DNA of 64,000 nucleotides, taken from assembly GCA_025963715.1 (NCBI GenBank), contig JAOQAG010000012.1:1-64000 (forward strand), read 5' to 3'. Source of the DNA: Bacteroidota bacterium. Its GTDB lineage: Bacteria; Bacteroidota; Bacteroidia; 2-12-FULL-35-15. A program made the position numbers and the translations under genes. Shown here one piece after another: positions 49,839-58,111 of the stretch. How positions within the stretch are numbered: the stretch's first letter is position 1; each line of letters begins with the position of its first letter. The notes beneath the pieces are model-generated. The model saw only the letters and a program-made list of their open reading frames with translations. It did not search any database and had not been told where the DNA came from.

Positions 49839-49970
49839 AACACAATACCTTCACACAGTAATCACGCAGATTCGTAAATTTGTATTCATTTCGTAATTTG
49901 TAACACACCCAGATTCGTAGTTTCGTTTATGTTCGTTATCCGTACCAAATTTTCTAACTTTAAACTATAA

Positions 49971-51158
49971 ATGACCAAAATACTCCGCATCATCAATCGT
50001 TTTAACCTGGGCGGGCCAACCTACAACGTGGCTTACCTGAGCAGATACATTTCGCCTGCGTATGAAACATTATTGGTAGGCGGTGCAAAGGATGAAACCG
50101 AAGAAAGCTCGGATTTTATTGTGGAAAATCTCGGTTTAAAACCCCTGATCGTGGAAGAAATGATGCGCGAAATTGATCTGAAAAACGATTATGCCGCGTA
50201 TAAAAAAATCAAAAAAATAATCAGGGAGTTCAAGCCTGATATTGTACACACACATGCTTCAAAAGCAGGAACATTGGGCCGTTTGGCCGCATCTTCCTGC
50301 AAAGTGCCGGTAATTGTGCATACTTTTCACGGCCATGTTTTTCATTCGTATTTCGGGAAATTAAAAACTACTTTTTACAAAAATATTGAGCGTTATTTAG
50401 CACGCAAATCTACCGCCATTATCGCCATCAGCGACATTCAGAAACATGAGCTGGTGGATCTTCACAAGATCTGCAAAGCAGAAAAAGTGCATGTGGTACC
50501 ATTGGGATTCGACCTTTCCAAATTCCAGGAAAATACAGTGGAAAAACGCACGAACTTCCGTAAAAAATACAACCTTGCGGAAGATGAAATTGCCATTTCC
50601 ATTATCGGCAGGCTTGTTCCAGTAAAAAATCACGCTTTATTTTTAGATGCCCTGAAAATTGTATCTGCAAAAACATCCCGCAAAATTCGCGCTTTTATTA
50701 TTGGCGATGGCGAATCACGGGCGGAAATTGAAGCGAAAGCAAGGGAATTGAACATTCCGTTTACAGATGGAATCCAAACCAATGAAAAACAAGTACTCAC
50801 GTTCACATCCTGGATCAAAGACATTGACACAGCGCTGGCCGGAAGCGATATTATAGCGTTAACCTCCTTTAATGAAGGTACGCCGGTAAGCCTGATAGAA
50901 GCGCAGGCAGCCAATAAACCCATTGTGACTACCAACGTGGGCGGCATCGAAAATGTAGTGATCCCCAATCAAACAGCCTTTTTATGTGAGAATAACAACA
51001 GCACACAAGTGGCGGAAGCATTACTGGAACTGGTTGAAAACGACGAATTGCGCTCCTCCATGGCACAAAAAGGCTGGCAGCATGTAAAAGAAAAATTCCA
51101 TTATACCCGTCTGGTTTCCGACATGGAAAAATTATATCAGCAATTGCTCAAAAAGTAG
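49971..51158 (+). CDS. Glycosyltransferase family 4 protein
   Basis: 395 residues, GT-B fold. N-terminal acceptor domain with RFNLGGPTYNVAYLS and IVHTHASKAGTLGRLAA; C-terminal donor domain with ISIIGRLVPVKNHALFLDAL, IIGDGESRAEIE and the sugar-nucleotide motif FNEGTPVSLIEAQAANKPIV. It would add a sugar to a lipid-linked surface polysaccharide in the cytoplasm, consistent with the export and priming genes downstream. Donor and acceptor are unknown. Confidence 0.92.
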   Translation: MTKILRIINRFNLGGPTYNVAYLSRYISPAYETLLVGGAKDETEESSDFIVENLGLKPLIVEEMMREIDLKNDYAAYKKIKKIIREFKPDIVHTHASKAGTLGRLAASSCKVPVIVHTFHGHVFHSYFGKLKTTFYKNIERYLARKSTAIIAISDIQKHELVDLHKICKAEKVHVVPLGFDLSKFQENTVEKRTNFRKKYNLAEDEIAISIIGRLVPVKNHALFLDALKIVSAKTSRKIRAFIIGDGESRAEIEAKARELNIPFTDGIQTNEKQVLTFTSWIKDIDTALAGSDIIALTSFNEGTPVSLIEAQAANKPIVTTNVGGIENVVIPNQTAFLCENNNSTQVAEALLELVENDELRSSMAQKGWQHVKEKFHYTRLVSDMEKLYQQLLKK

Positions 51159-51189
51159 TATTCCGTGATGGTTCAGTTTGATTTGCTAA

Positions 51190-51250
51190 ATGTTTCAACA
51201 GGCTCAACACGACTTTGAAAGTCACTCTGAGCTGGTCGAAGAGTAATTGA
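51190..51250. repeat. Inverted CAACAGGCTCAACACGAC / GAGCTGGTCGAAGAG repeat
   Basis: A dispersed-repeat type with arms AGGCTCAACACGACTTT and GTCACTCTGAGCTGG; the related GTCATCCTGAGCTTGTCGAA occurs once at about 57684-57706. Confidence 0.6.
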
Positions 51251-51330
51251 TTGAAAAATTGTGCGTTATAACTCCTCAAACTAAACACGATGTATTTCGG
51301 TTCTGTTATAGAGCGTTTCGGAATATTTGC

Positions 51331-51338
51331 TAAATTTG
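51331..51338 (+). promoter_or_regulatory. Candidate -7 element of the export operon
   Basis: TAAATTTG, 23 bases before the ATG of the Wza-like gene. The -33 region is not convincing. It would drive the Wza-Wzc-RmlC set. Confidence 0.5.
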
Positions 51339-51361
51339 TTCGTTAATCTCAACATATTTTT

Positions 51362-52126
51362 ATGCGCAAACTGCTCTTACTTCTTGGAATTGCCCTGTTT
51401 TTATCTGGTTGCGGATGGCTGAATCCCAATATCATGCTGAAAACGCCAAAGGATTTCCAATATACCAAGTTCCCTGATTCTACCAATACAAAGGAATACC
51501 GGTTATCCCCAAACGACATCATTGAGTTCAACATTTACTCAAACGATGGTTTTAAGCTGATCGATTTAACGTCACTGAACAACGCCAACAGCGGTTACCG
51601 TTTTCAAAGCTCGCTGGAATACCAGGTGGAAGCCGACGGTTATTGCAAGCTGCCTATCATCGGGCGAACCAAGCTGAGCGGATACACCATCAAAGAAACA
51701 GAGCTGATGCTGGAAAGTCTTTATTCTGCATTTTATGTAAAACCATTTGTGCTTATGAAAGTGCTGAACAAACGGGTAATTGTATTCCCCGGAAGCGCCG
51801 GTGATGCCAAAGTAATTCCGCTTGTAAATAATAACACCACGCTGATCGAAGCCATTGCACTGGCAGGCGGTATTGCCGAAGACGGAAAAGCCCGCATGGT
51901 AAAGCTGATCCGCGAAAATAAAGACTCACACGATGTATACCTCATCGACCTTTCCAAAATCGAAGGGATCAAGCAGGCAAGCATGGTGGTACAGGCCAAC
52001 GATATCATCTACGTGGAGCCAAGAAGAAAGATCAGTTCAAAAGTGGTACAGGAGATCGCTCCTATCGTAACGATATTAACCAGTATATTCTTAGTTGTTA
52101 CCTATTCCAAGGCTATCTCCAGATAG
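51362..52126 (+). CDS. Polysaccharide export lipoprotein (Wza-like)
   Basis: 254 residues. Lipoprotein signal with C17 (LFLSGC). Poly-export domain (YRLSPNDIIEFNIYSNDG, YQVEADGYCKLPIIGRTKLS), then an SLBB-type domain (VIVFPGSAGDAKVIPL, TLIEAIALAGGIAEDGKARM, MVVQANDIIYVEP) and a C-terminal hydrophobic helix (IAPIVTILTSIFLVVTYS), which may cross the outer membrane as in Wza. It forms the exit channel for the polysaccharide and contacts the Wzc-like protein encoded 15 bases downstream. Confidence 0.93.
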   Translation: MRKLLLLLGIALFLSGCGWLNPNIMLKTPKDFQYTKFPDSTNTKEYRLSPNDIIEFNIYSNDGFKLIDLTSLNNANSGYRFQSSLEYQVEADGYCKLPIIGRTKLSGYTIKETELMLESLYSAFYVKPFVLMKVLNKRVIVFPGSAGDAKVIPLVNNNTTLIEAIALAGGIAEDGKARMVKLIRENKDSHDVYLIDLSKIEGIKQASMVVQANDIIYVEPRRKISSKVVQEIAPIVTILTSIFLVVTYSKAISR

Positions 52127-52141
52127 ATAACCTAACCCGGC

Positions 52142-54586
52142 ATGCTACAAGAAAACATTTCGAAGACCAACGATAACTTTGAACAATACAAAGAACGGAT
52201 CTCGAACTTTAGTGGAGAGTTCGAGCTTGGTCTTTTTATTCACATTGCCCGTAAAAGCATTTTATGGGTGATCGCGTTTTTTCTGCTGGCATGGGGCGGC
52301 GCCGTTATTTACCTGCGTTATGTACAGCCGGTGTATGAATCCTCGAGTGTGATCCAGCTGCAAACCAGCGATCGTGCCACCAAGATCCTTGATGTAAATA
52401 ACTCCATGAACGAGAACAGTAACGAACTGGCAGAAGCCGTGGAATTGCTGCGTTCGAAAGTATTTTTTAAACGGATCCTTTCCAAGCTCGACCTGGAAGT
52501 GGGTTATTACACCGAAGGAACTTTTATTTCTAATGAATTATACCTCGGCAGTCCGTTTACCGTAAAAGCTACCATTTTTAACCCCGAGATCACCGGCACA
52601 CACATTTACGTTGATTTTACAACCATAAACGGCGGCGTGGTAAATTACAAGATCAAAGGAAAAACCTATTCCCAAAAATTTATTGCCAATCAGCCGCTCA
52701 GGTTTGAACATTTTGAACTGACCGTTTCGGTGAAGAATTATAACGAGATCAAGCTACAGCAAAACCTGGTAAAGCGCAATTCCTATTATTTTGTTTTTAA
52801 TGATATCAACAGCCTGGTAAACCAGCTATACCCAAGCCTGGAAGTAAAACAGCTGAACGATGCGGCAAAAACCATCCAGCTTTCCTTCAAAGATTTTAAT
52901 GCGCAAAAAGCGGCCGACATTGTTACAAAAATGACGGATGAGTACAGCGATTTTGATACCGAGCGCAAAGGCGAAAGCGCCAAAAGTGTATTGAACTTTA
53001 TCAACGAGCAACTAGATGTAGCCTTCGATAATTTGAAAACATCGGAAGGCACCGTACAGGATTTCAAAAAAACAAATAACCTGGCAAGCGAGCAGCAGGA
53101 GCTGAAAGTGGTGAACACCACCCGCCTTAATGATTTGCAGGACAGGATCATTCAACTGGACCTGCAGGAAAATGTATTGAAAAAAATTGCGTCCAACATC
53201 AACAACACAAAAACGGTAGACACCTACAAAATGCTTGCAACCCTTGCAGGTACCGAATATGAAGGAAGCATTTCCAATTCGCTCGACGAGATCAATAAAT
53301 TACTCATTGCCAAAGAAAATGCGTTGTACGATGCCACGCCGGATAACCAGTCGATCAAAAACATCGATTACCAGATCGCGGTACAGCGCAAACTAATGGT
53401 TGAAAGCCTGGATGCCATTGTGGAAAGTGTTGTCGACAAAAAAAATTCACTGATCAACAAAGCAAACGAGTTTGAACACTCCTTTGCAAACACGCCGGAA
53501 AACGAAATGGAATACGGCCGTTTGCAACGCTTATTCGCGATCAACGAAAAATACTATACGCTTTTACTCGAGAAAAAAACAGAATATTCCATTTCCAAAG
53601 CAGGTTTTGTTTCGCAAAGCGTAACGCTGGAAACCGCACAGGTTCCTTCCACACCGGTTTCACCCAACAAAAAAACAACACTGCTGATCGCCATGCTCAT
53701 TGCGCTGCTGTCCAGCCTTGGCCTCATCCTCATCCGCTATCTTTCCCATAACCAGATCAGTTCCCTGAACGAGATCACCAAGCACACACAGGCAACAGCA
53801 AGCATTCTGGGCATTGTGCCAAAATACCGCCAGCACATTCCGGTATCACAGCTGCTGGTAGATAAAAGTCCGAAATCACTGGTAGCAGAAGCATTCCGCT
53901 CGATCCGAACCAACCTGCAATTTATTTCCAATGCACCCGGCCCCAAAATAATTGCCCTTACCTCCACTATTTCCGGTGAAGGAAAAACATTTGTAGCCAT
54001 CAACCTTGCCGGGATCATTGCCTTTTCAGGAAAAAAAGTGATCATCCTGGATCTGGATATGCGCAAGCCAAAGATCCACATGGGGTTTAATGCCGAAAAT
54101 TCAAAAGGGATGAGCACCCTGCTGATCGAAAAAGATGAATTGTTGAATACCATTCAGCACAGCAGCATGCAGGGACTGGATTTTATTACGGCTGGTCCTA
54201 TTCCGCCAAACCCTTCTGAGCTGATCATCAGCCCGAAAATGGAAGAGATCCTGGAAACATTAAAAACAATGTACGATGTGATCATTGTGGATAATCCGCC
54301 GGTAGGACTTGTGAGCGACGGTATTGCCATGATCCAGAAAGCAGATTACCCGATCTATATTTTCCGCGCCGATTATTCCAAACGTAATTTTATCCAGATC
54401 GTGGACCGTCTTTACAACGAAAGCAACATCAAGCATTTATCCGTGATCCTGAACGGTGTGGATGTGGAGCGTAAAAGCTACGGATATAATTACGGATACG
54501 GTTATGGCTACGGATATGGCTATGGTTACGGCTATTACGATGACAATAACGGCAGCAAAAAATCCGGAAAGAAGAAAAAACCTTAA
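52142..54586 (+). CDS. Wzc-like chain-length regulator and bacterial tyrosine kinase
   Basis: 814 residues. N-terminal Wzz domain with TM1 (SILWVIAFFLLAWGGAVIYL, about 40-60), a long periplasmic coiled-coil region, TM2 near 520-540, and a cytoplasmic BY-kinase with Walker A SGEGKT at 611-616, Walker A' ILDLDMRKPK and Walker B VIIVDNPP. The tail from Y780 is an almost pure Gly-Tyr repeat (more than ten tyrosines) followed by a Lys-rich end, the autophosphorylation cluster. The Gly-Tyr tract is encoded by tandem GGNTAY hexamers and could change length by slippage. Part of the polysaccharide export operon. Confidence 0.95.
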   Translation: MLQENISKTNDNFEQYKERISNFSGEFELGLFIHIARKSILWVIAFFLLAWGGAVIYLRYVQPVYESSSVIQLQTSDRATKILDVNNSMNENSNELAEAVELLRSKVFFKRILSKLDLEVGYYTEGTFISNELYLGSPFTVKATIFNPEITGTHIYVDFTTINGGVVNYKIKGKTYSQKFIANQPLRFEHFELTVSVKNYNEIKLQQNLVKRNSYYFVFNDINSLVNQLYPSLEVKQLNDAAKTIQLSFKDFNAQKAADIVTKMTDEYSDFDTERKGESAKSVLNFINEQLDVAFDNLKTSEGTVQDFKKTNNLASEQQELKVVNTTRLNDLQDRIIQLDLQENVLKKIASNINNTKTVDTYKMLATLAGTEYEGSISNSLDEINKLLIAKENALYDATPDNQSIKNIDYQIAVQRKLMVESLDAIVESVVDKKNSLINKANEFEHSFANTPENEMEYGRLQRLFAINEKYYTLLLEKKTEYSISKAGFVSQSVTLETAQVPSTPVSPNKKTTLLIAMLIALLSSLGLILIRYLSHNQISSLNEITKHTQATASILGIVPKYRQHIPVSQLLVDKSPKSLVAEAFRSIRTNLQFISNAPGPKIIALTSTISGEGKTFVAINLAGIIAFSGKKVIILDLDMRKPKIHMGFNAENSKGMSTLLIEKDELLNTIQHSSMQGLDFITAGPIPPNPSELIISPKMEEILETLKTMYDVIIVDNPPVGLVSDGIAMIQKADYPIYIFRADYSKRNFIQIVDRLYNESNIKHLSVILNGVDVERKSYGYNYGYGYGYGYGYGYGYYDDNNGSKKSGKKKKP

Positions 54587-54606
54587 ACACATTTTTTACA
54601 CACAAC

Positions 54607-55149
54607 ATGCAAATCATTAAAACAGAAATTCCGGATCTATTGATCATTCAGCCAAAAGTATTTGAAGATGAGAGAGGGTATTTCTATGAATCATACAACA
54701 AAAAATTACTTGCGGAAAACGGATTGGATGCCAATTTTGTACAGGACAATCAATCCATGTCGCAAAAAGGCGTTTTGCGCGGCCTGCATTTTCAGGCGCC
54801 GCCCTACACACAGGGCAAGCTGGTAAGCGTGATCAAAGGTGCCGTGCTGGATGTAGCGGTGGATCTTCGTAAAAACTCCGCCACCTACGGAAAACATTAT
54901 TCCATTGAGCTTACCGAAAAGAACAAAACTATGTTCTGGGTGCCCGAAGGTTTTGCACATGGCTTTTTAACACTGGAAAACAACACCATTTTTAGTTATA
55001 AATGCACCAATTATTATCACAAAGATTCGGAAAATTCCATCCTCTGGAATGATCCCGCACTTAGCATCAGCTGGGGCATTCAGGATCCTGTATTATCTGA
55101 AAAGGATAAAGCCGGAAAATCCTTTACCGAATTTGAAGGAATGTTTTAA
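54607..55149 (+). CDS. rfbC: dTDP-4-dehydrorhamnose 3,5-epimerase
   Basis: 180 residues, cupin fold. Third enzyme of dTDP-L-rhamnose synthesis. Catalytic H61 is in VLRGLHFQAPP; other family signatures are FYESYNKK, YGKHYSIEL, FWVPEGFAHGF and YKCTNYYHKDSE (active-site Tyr near 136). It begins 20 bases after the kinase gene. rfbA, rfbB and rfbD are not in the window, so rhamnose synthesis must draw on genes elsewhere or this enzyme makes a related sugar. Confidence 0.95.
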   Translation: MQIIKTEIPDLLIIQPKVFEDERGYFYESYNKKLLAENGLDANFVQDNQSMSQKGVLRGLHFQAPPYTQGKLVSVIKGAVLDVAVDLRKNSATYGKHYSIELTEKNKTMFWVPEGFAHGFLTLENNTIFSYKCTNYYHKDSENSILWNDPALSISWGIQDPVLSEKDKAGKSFTEFEGMF

Positions 55150-55179
55150 TATTCCCATTCTTAAAAAATAGTCATCCTA

Positions 55180-55349
55180 CAGAAGAATGTTACTATGGAA
55201 ACAGAAATAATTTCTAGTCTGTCATCCCGCATGTATTACGGGATCGGTTAATTAAATACTGCAAACATTTACGGGATCCCGCAACAGGTGCGGGATGACA
55301 GTATCATTTATGAGTATCGTAAAACAACATCATTTTATAGAACATAACC
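55180..55349. repeat. Family A MITE-like element between rfbC and the WecA-like gene
   Basis: Left arm decayed (from about 55180, with TATGGAAACAGAAATAA conserved); right end GAACATAACC at 55340-55349. The two cores differ: CCCGCATGTATTACGGG at left and CCCGCAACAGGTGCGGG at right, so the outer symmetry is broken while each inner stem still pairs. Confidence 0.78.
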
Positions 55350-55412
55350 TAAAAATCATTTTTTTTACTTAAATTGTATCTTTATTTATCAGATTAAGTA
55401 TATAAGCAATCT

Positions 55413-56483
55413 ATGGACGGGAAACTCTACTTGATTTTGATTTACAGTTCTTACTTTATAAGCACTGTTATACTTTCTTTTTTAATCAACGGCTTATTTC
55501 TAAAATTTGCAACCACACTCGGCATCCGCAACGCCAACGAAACAGTGATCCGCTGGAGCCCGCAGGCAAAACCTTCCCTGGGAGGAATTTCATTTTACAT
55601 CATTTTCCTGCTCTCCATCGCCAGCTATCCCATCTTTTTCGAGCAATCAAAGGTATTGTTCAGCAAGCCCTTATTGGGAATTTTAGCGGCCTGCACGCTT
55701 GCTTTTTTAATGGGCCTGTCGGATGATGCCTACAACACCAAACCGCTGTTAAAGCTTATTATCCAGATCTGCTGCGGACTTATCCTCATCTCCACCGGAA
55801 CCTATATTTCTATCTTTTCGAATATCTATATCAATTACGGACTTACGCTATTCTGGGTGATCGGCCTGATGAACTCCATCAACATGCTGGATAACATGGA
55901 CGGGATCACCACACTCGTCTCCATCACCATCATCATGAGTGCGCTCTTTATCCTCTACCTCAACCACGACGATTACAGCATTCACATCCTCTTACTTTTG
56001 GGTGTTCTGGCAGCATTGCTCGGTTTTTTATTCTTCAACTGGCATCCCTCCAAAATGTTCATGGGCGATACCGGCAGTCAGTTCCTGGGGCTTTTCCTTG
56101 CGGCGATGGGTATTGTGTATTTCTGGAACACACCCGATGTACACGGGCAGCTCATCCAGTCGAAACAATTTTTTGTAACTATACTTACCTTTGCCATCCC
56201 GATCATCGATACCACCTCGGTAACGATCAACCGACTGCTCAAAGGAAAATCGCCATTTGTGGGTGGCAAGGATCACACAACACACAGCTTGTTTTTTATG
56301 GGATTAACAGAAAAACGGATCGCCATTTTATATGTCGGTATCTGTTTGGTTTCCATGTTCTTTAATTTCCTCATCATCAAATGCATTGATAACTGGGGTT
56401 ATTTACACATCGCACTGTTTTCCATTTATTTCCTGCTGCTGTTTTGGTTCCTGTATGCGCCTACACGTAAACACGGACGCTGA
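55413..56483 (+). CDS. Polyprenyl-phosphate glycosyl-1-phosphate transferase (WecA/MraY family)
   Basis: 356 residues with about ten transmembrane helices. Loads the first sugar phosphate (usually GlcNAc-1-P) on undecaprenyl phosphate to start polysaccharide synthesis. Visible motifs: GLSDDAYNTKP (metal-binding DD), NSINMLDNMDGI, and NWHPSKMFMGDTGSQFLG with the catalytic Asp region, then GGKDHTTHSLF near the end. It is the likely priming enzyme of this locus. Its TGA stop overlaps the next ATG (TGATG), so the two are translationally coupled. Confidence 0.94.
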   Translation: MDGKLYLILIYSSYFISTVILSFLINGLFLKFATTLGIRNANETVIRWSPQAKPSLGGISFYIIFLLSIASYPIFFEQSKVLFSKPLLGILAACTLAFLMGLSDDAYNTKPLLKLIIQICCGLILISTGTYISIFSNIYINYGLTLFWVIGLMNSINMLDNMDGITTLVSITIIMSALFILYLNHDDYSIHILLLLGVLAALLGFLFFNWHPSKMFMGDTGSQFLGLFLAAMGIVYFWNTPDVHGQLIQSKQFFVTILTFAIPIIDTTSVTINRLLKGKSPFVGGKDHTTHSLFFMGLTEKRIAILYVGICLVSMFFNFLIIKCIDNWGYLHIALFSIYFLLLFWFLYAPTRKHGR

Positions 56484-57571
56484 TGAAAAACTTTTTCAAT
56501 AAACTGCTTCAATTCCTGAATGCACGCAAAAAATACGGTGTAGCGGTTATTTCCGCATTGGTGGTCATCAGTATTGTTAAATTGTTCAATTACTCCATTT
56601 CCGATAATTTATCGGATTCCGATTACGACGATTATTTTAATGCCAGCTACAAAGTATTCAGCATTCACATTCCAAAAAACCTGAATTTTGCAGGCGAAAA
56701 AGTCCCTACCACCGATTTTACCGTGCGCGAAGCCATGGAAAAAGAGCTGATCATCAACACCTACTGGCAATCACAATCGCTGCTGCTGCACAAGCGCGCC
56801 AACCGCTGGTTCCCGGTGATCGAACCTATTTTAAAAGCAAACGATGTTCCCGACGATTTTAAATACATTGCCCTGATCGAAAGCCAGCTTACCAACGTGG
56901 TTTCTGCACAGGGCGCCACCGGTTTCTGGCAAATTGTAGAACCAACCGCCAGGGGCTACGGAATGGAAATTACCGACGAAGTGGACGAGCGTTACGATGT
57001 AGCAAAATCCACACAGGCAGCCTGCAAATATTTTAAAGAAGCGTACAGGCAATTCAATAACTGGACACTGGTAGCTGCTTCCTACAACCGAGGCATGGGC
57101 GGCATCCAGGCGGCGCTCGATAAGCAAAAAGTAAACAATTATTACGATCTGCTCCTTACCGATGAAACAGCACGTTATGTGTTCCGCATTTTAGCGATGA
57201 AAGAAATCATTTCGCGCCCCAAAGTATACGGCTACATCCTGCGTAAAAAGGATTTATATCCGGTGATCGCCACAAAAAAAATAACCGTGGATTCCACCAT
57301 TCACGATCTTGCTGTTTTTGCTATTTCGCAAAAAACTAATTACAAGATGCTCAAAACATTTAATCCCTGGTTGCGCTTAAATGCGCTCACCAACGATACA
57401 AAGAAAAAATACGTGATCGAGATCCCGAAAGGCAGCATCAATATTTACGACATGGATGGCAATTACGAAGGCAGCAATAAATTAACTTCGAAGGACTCCG
57501 TAAATCTTGTAACGGCTTCTGATCTTCCAAAGAAGGATACAGTGAAGAAATCAGATTCAGGTAGCAGGTAG
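56483..57571 (+). CDS. Membrane-anchored lytic transglycosylase (MltD/SLT type)
   Basis: 362 residues. One N-terminal transmembrane helix (AVISALVVISIVKLF, about 21-35), then an SLT domain with catalytic E133 in ALIESQ, GATGFWQIVEPTARGYG at 144-160 and AASYNRGMGGI. It cleaves the MurNAc-GlcNAc bond of peptidoglycan with anhydro product. After the domain comes a variable tail rather than clear LysM repeats. Coupling with the priming transferase suggests that it opens the wall for passage of the polysaccharide machinery, which is inference. Confidence 0.92.
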   Translation: MKNFFNKLLQFLNARKKYGVAVISALVVISIVKLFNYSISDNLSDSDYDDYFNASYKVFSIHIPKNLNFAGEKVPTTDFTVREAMEKELIINTYWQSQSLLLHKRANRWFPVIEPILKANDVPDDFKYIALIESQLTNVVSAQGATGFWQIVEPTARGYGMEITDEVDERYDVAKSTQAACKYFKEAYRQFNNWTLVAASYNRGMGGIQAALDKQKVNNYYDLLLTDETARYVFRILAMKEIISRPKVYGYILRKKDLYPVIATKKITVDSTIHDLAVFAISQKTNYKMLKTFNPWLRLNALTNDTKKKYVIEIPKGSINIYDMDGNYEGSNKLTSKDSVNLVTASDLPKKDTVKKSDSGSR

Positions 57572-58022
57572 CAAGACTAAAAAAAGTAGACAATAGGCAG
57601 TAGACAAAAGAAAAACAATAACCTTATGTTTTCTTTTGTACCTTATGTGGTTCAACACACACAACTCACACCGGGTTCGCGATGTCATCCTGAGCTTGTC
57701 GAAGGACGTTCATCTTCTTTACCTGTAACAAACACAGTGAATCCTAAAAAAATCTTATTTAAGCACAGCAAATAAAAAAAAACAGCTATCTTTTTTTATC
57801 ATAAAAATCCTAAAAGATCTGCATTCCAATCATACAAAACGTTTAACACACAGCAGCACTCCAGCCTTTTGTGTTCTTTTGTGCCTTATGTGGTTCCATT
57901 TTACACACAGCTCACACCCGGATTGGTATATCGGTAGAAATTAGTATTTAGTAGATACACCGCACTAAACAATTTAAACCATTTTTTGTTTCTGTAGTCT
58001 TCTCATTAATTAAACCACCCAT
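57572..58022. repeat. Repeat-filled intergenic region before uvrA
   Basis: Contains heptamer units AGTAGAC/AATAGGC (57590-57612), two degraded family C arms (about 57625-57655 and 57865-57897), a GTCATCCTGAGCTTGTCGAA unit (57684-57706) and a fragment of the 40-bp repeat (about 57928-57958). No gene is seen. Confidence 0.6.
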
Positions 58023-58054
58023 CTTGCATTCAGCCTGATAATTTCGTATTTTTG
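58023..58054 (+). promoter_or_regulatory. Promoter of uvrA
   Basis: CTTG (58023-58026), 20 bases, TATTTTTG (58047-58054). An in-frame TTG upstream of the chosen ATG falls inside the -7 box, so the coding start must be the ATG at 58112, giving a leader of about 55 bases. Confidence 0.7.
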
Positions 58055-58111
58055 CACTCTCAAAATGAGAGAAATACCCGTACATTTCAATACCTAATTT
58101 TTAATCCATCA

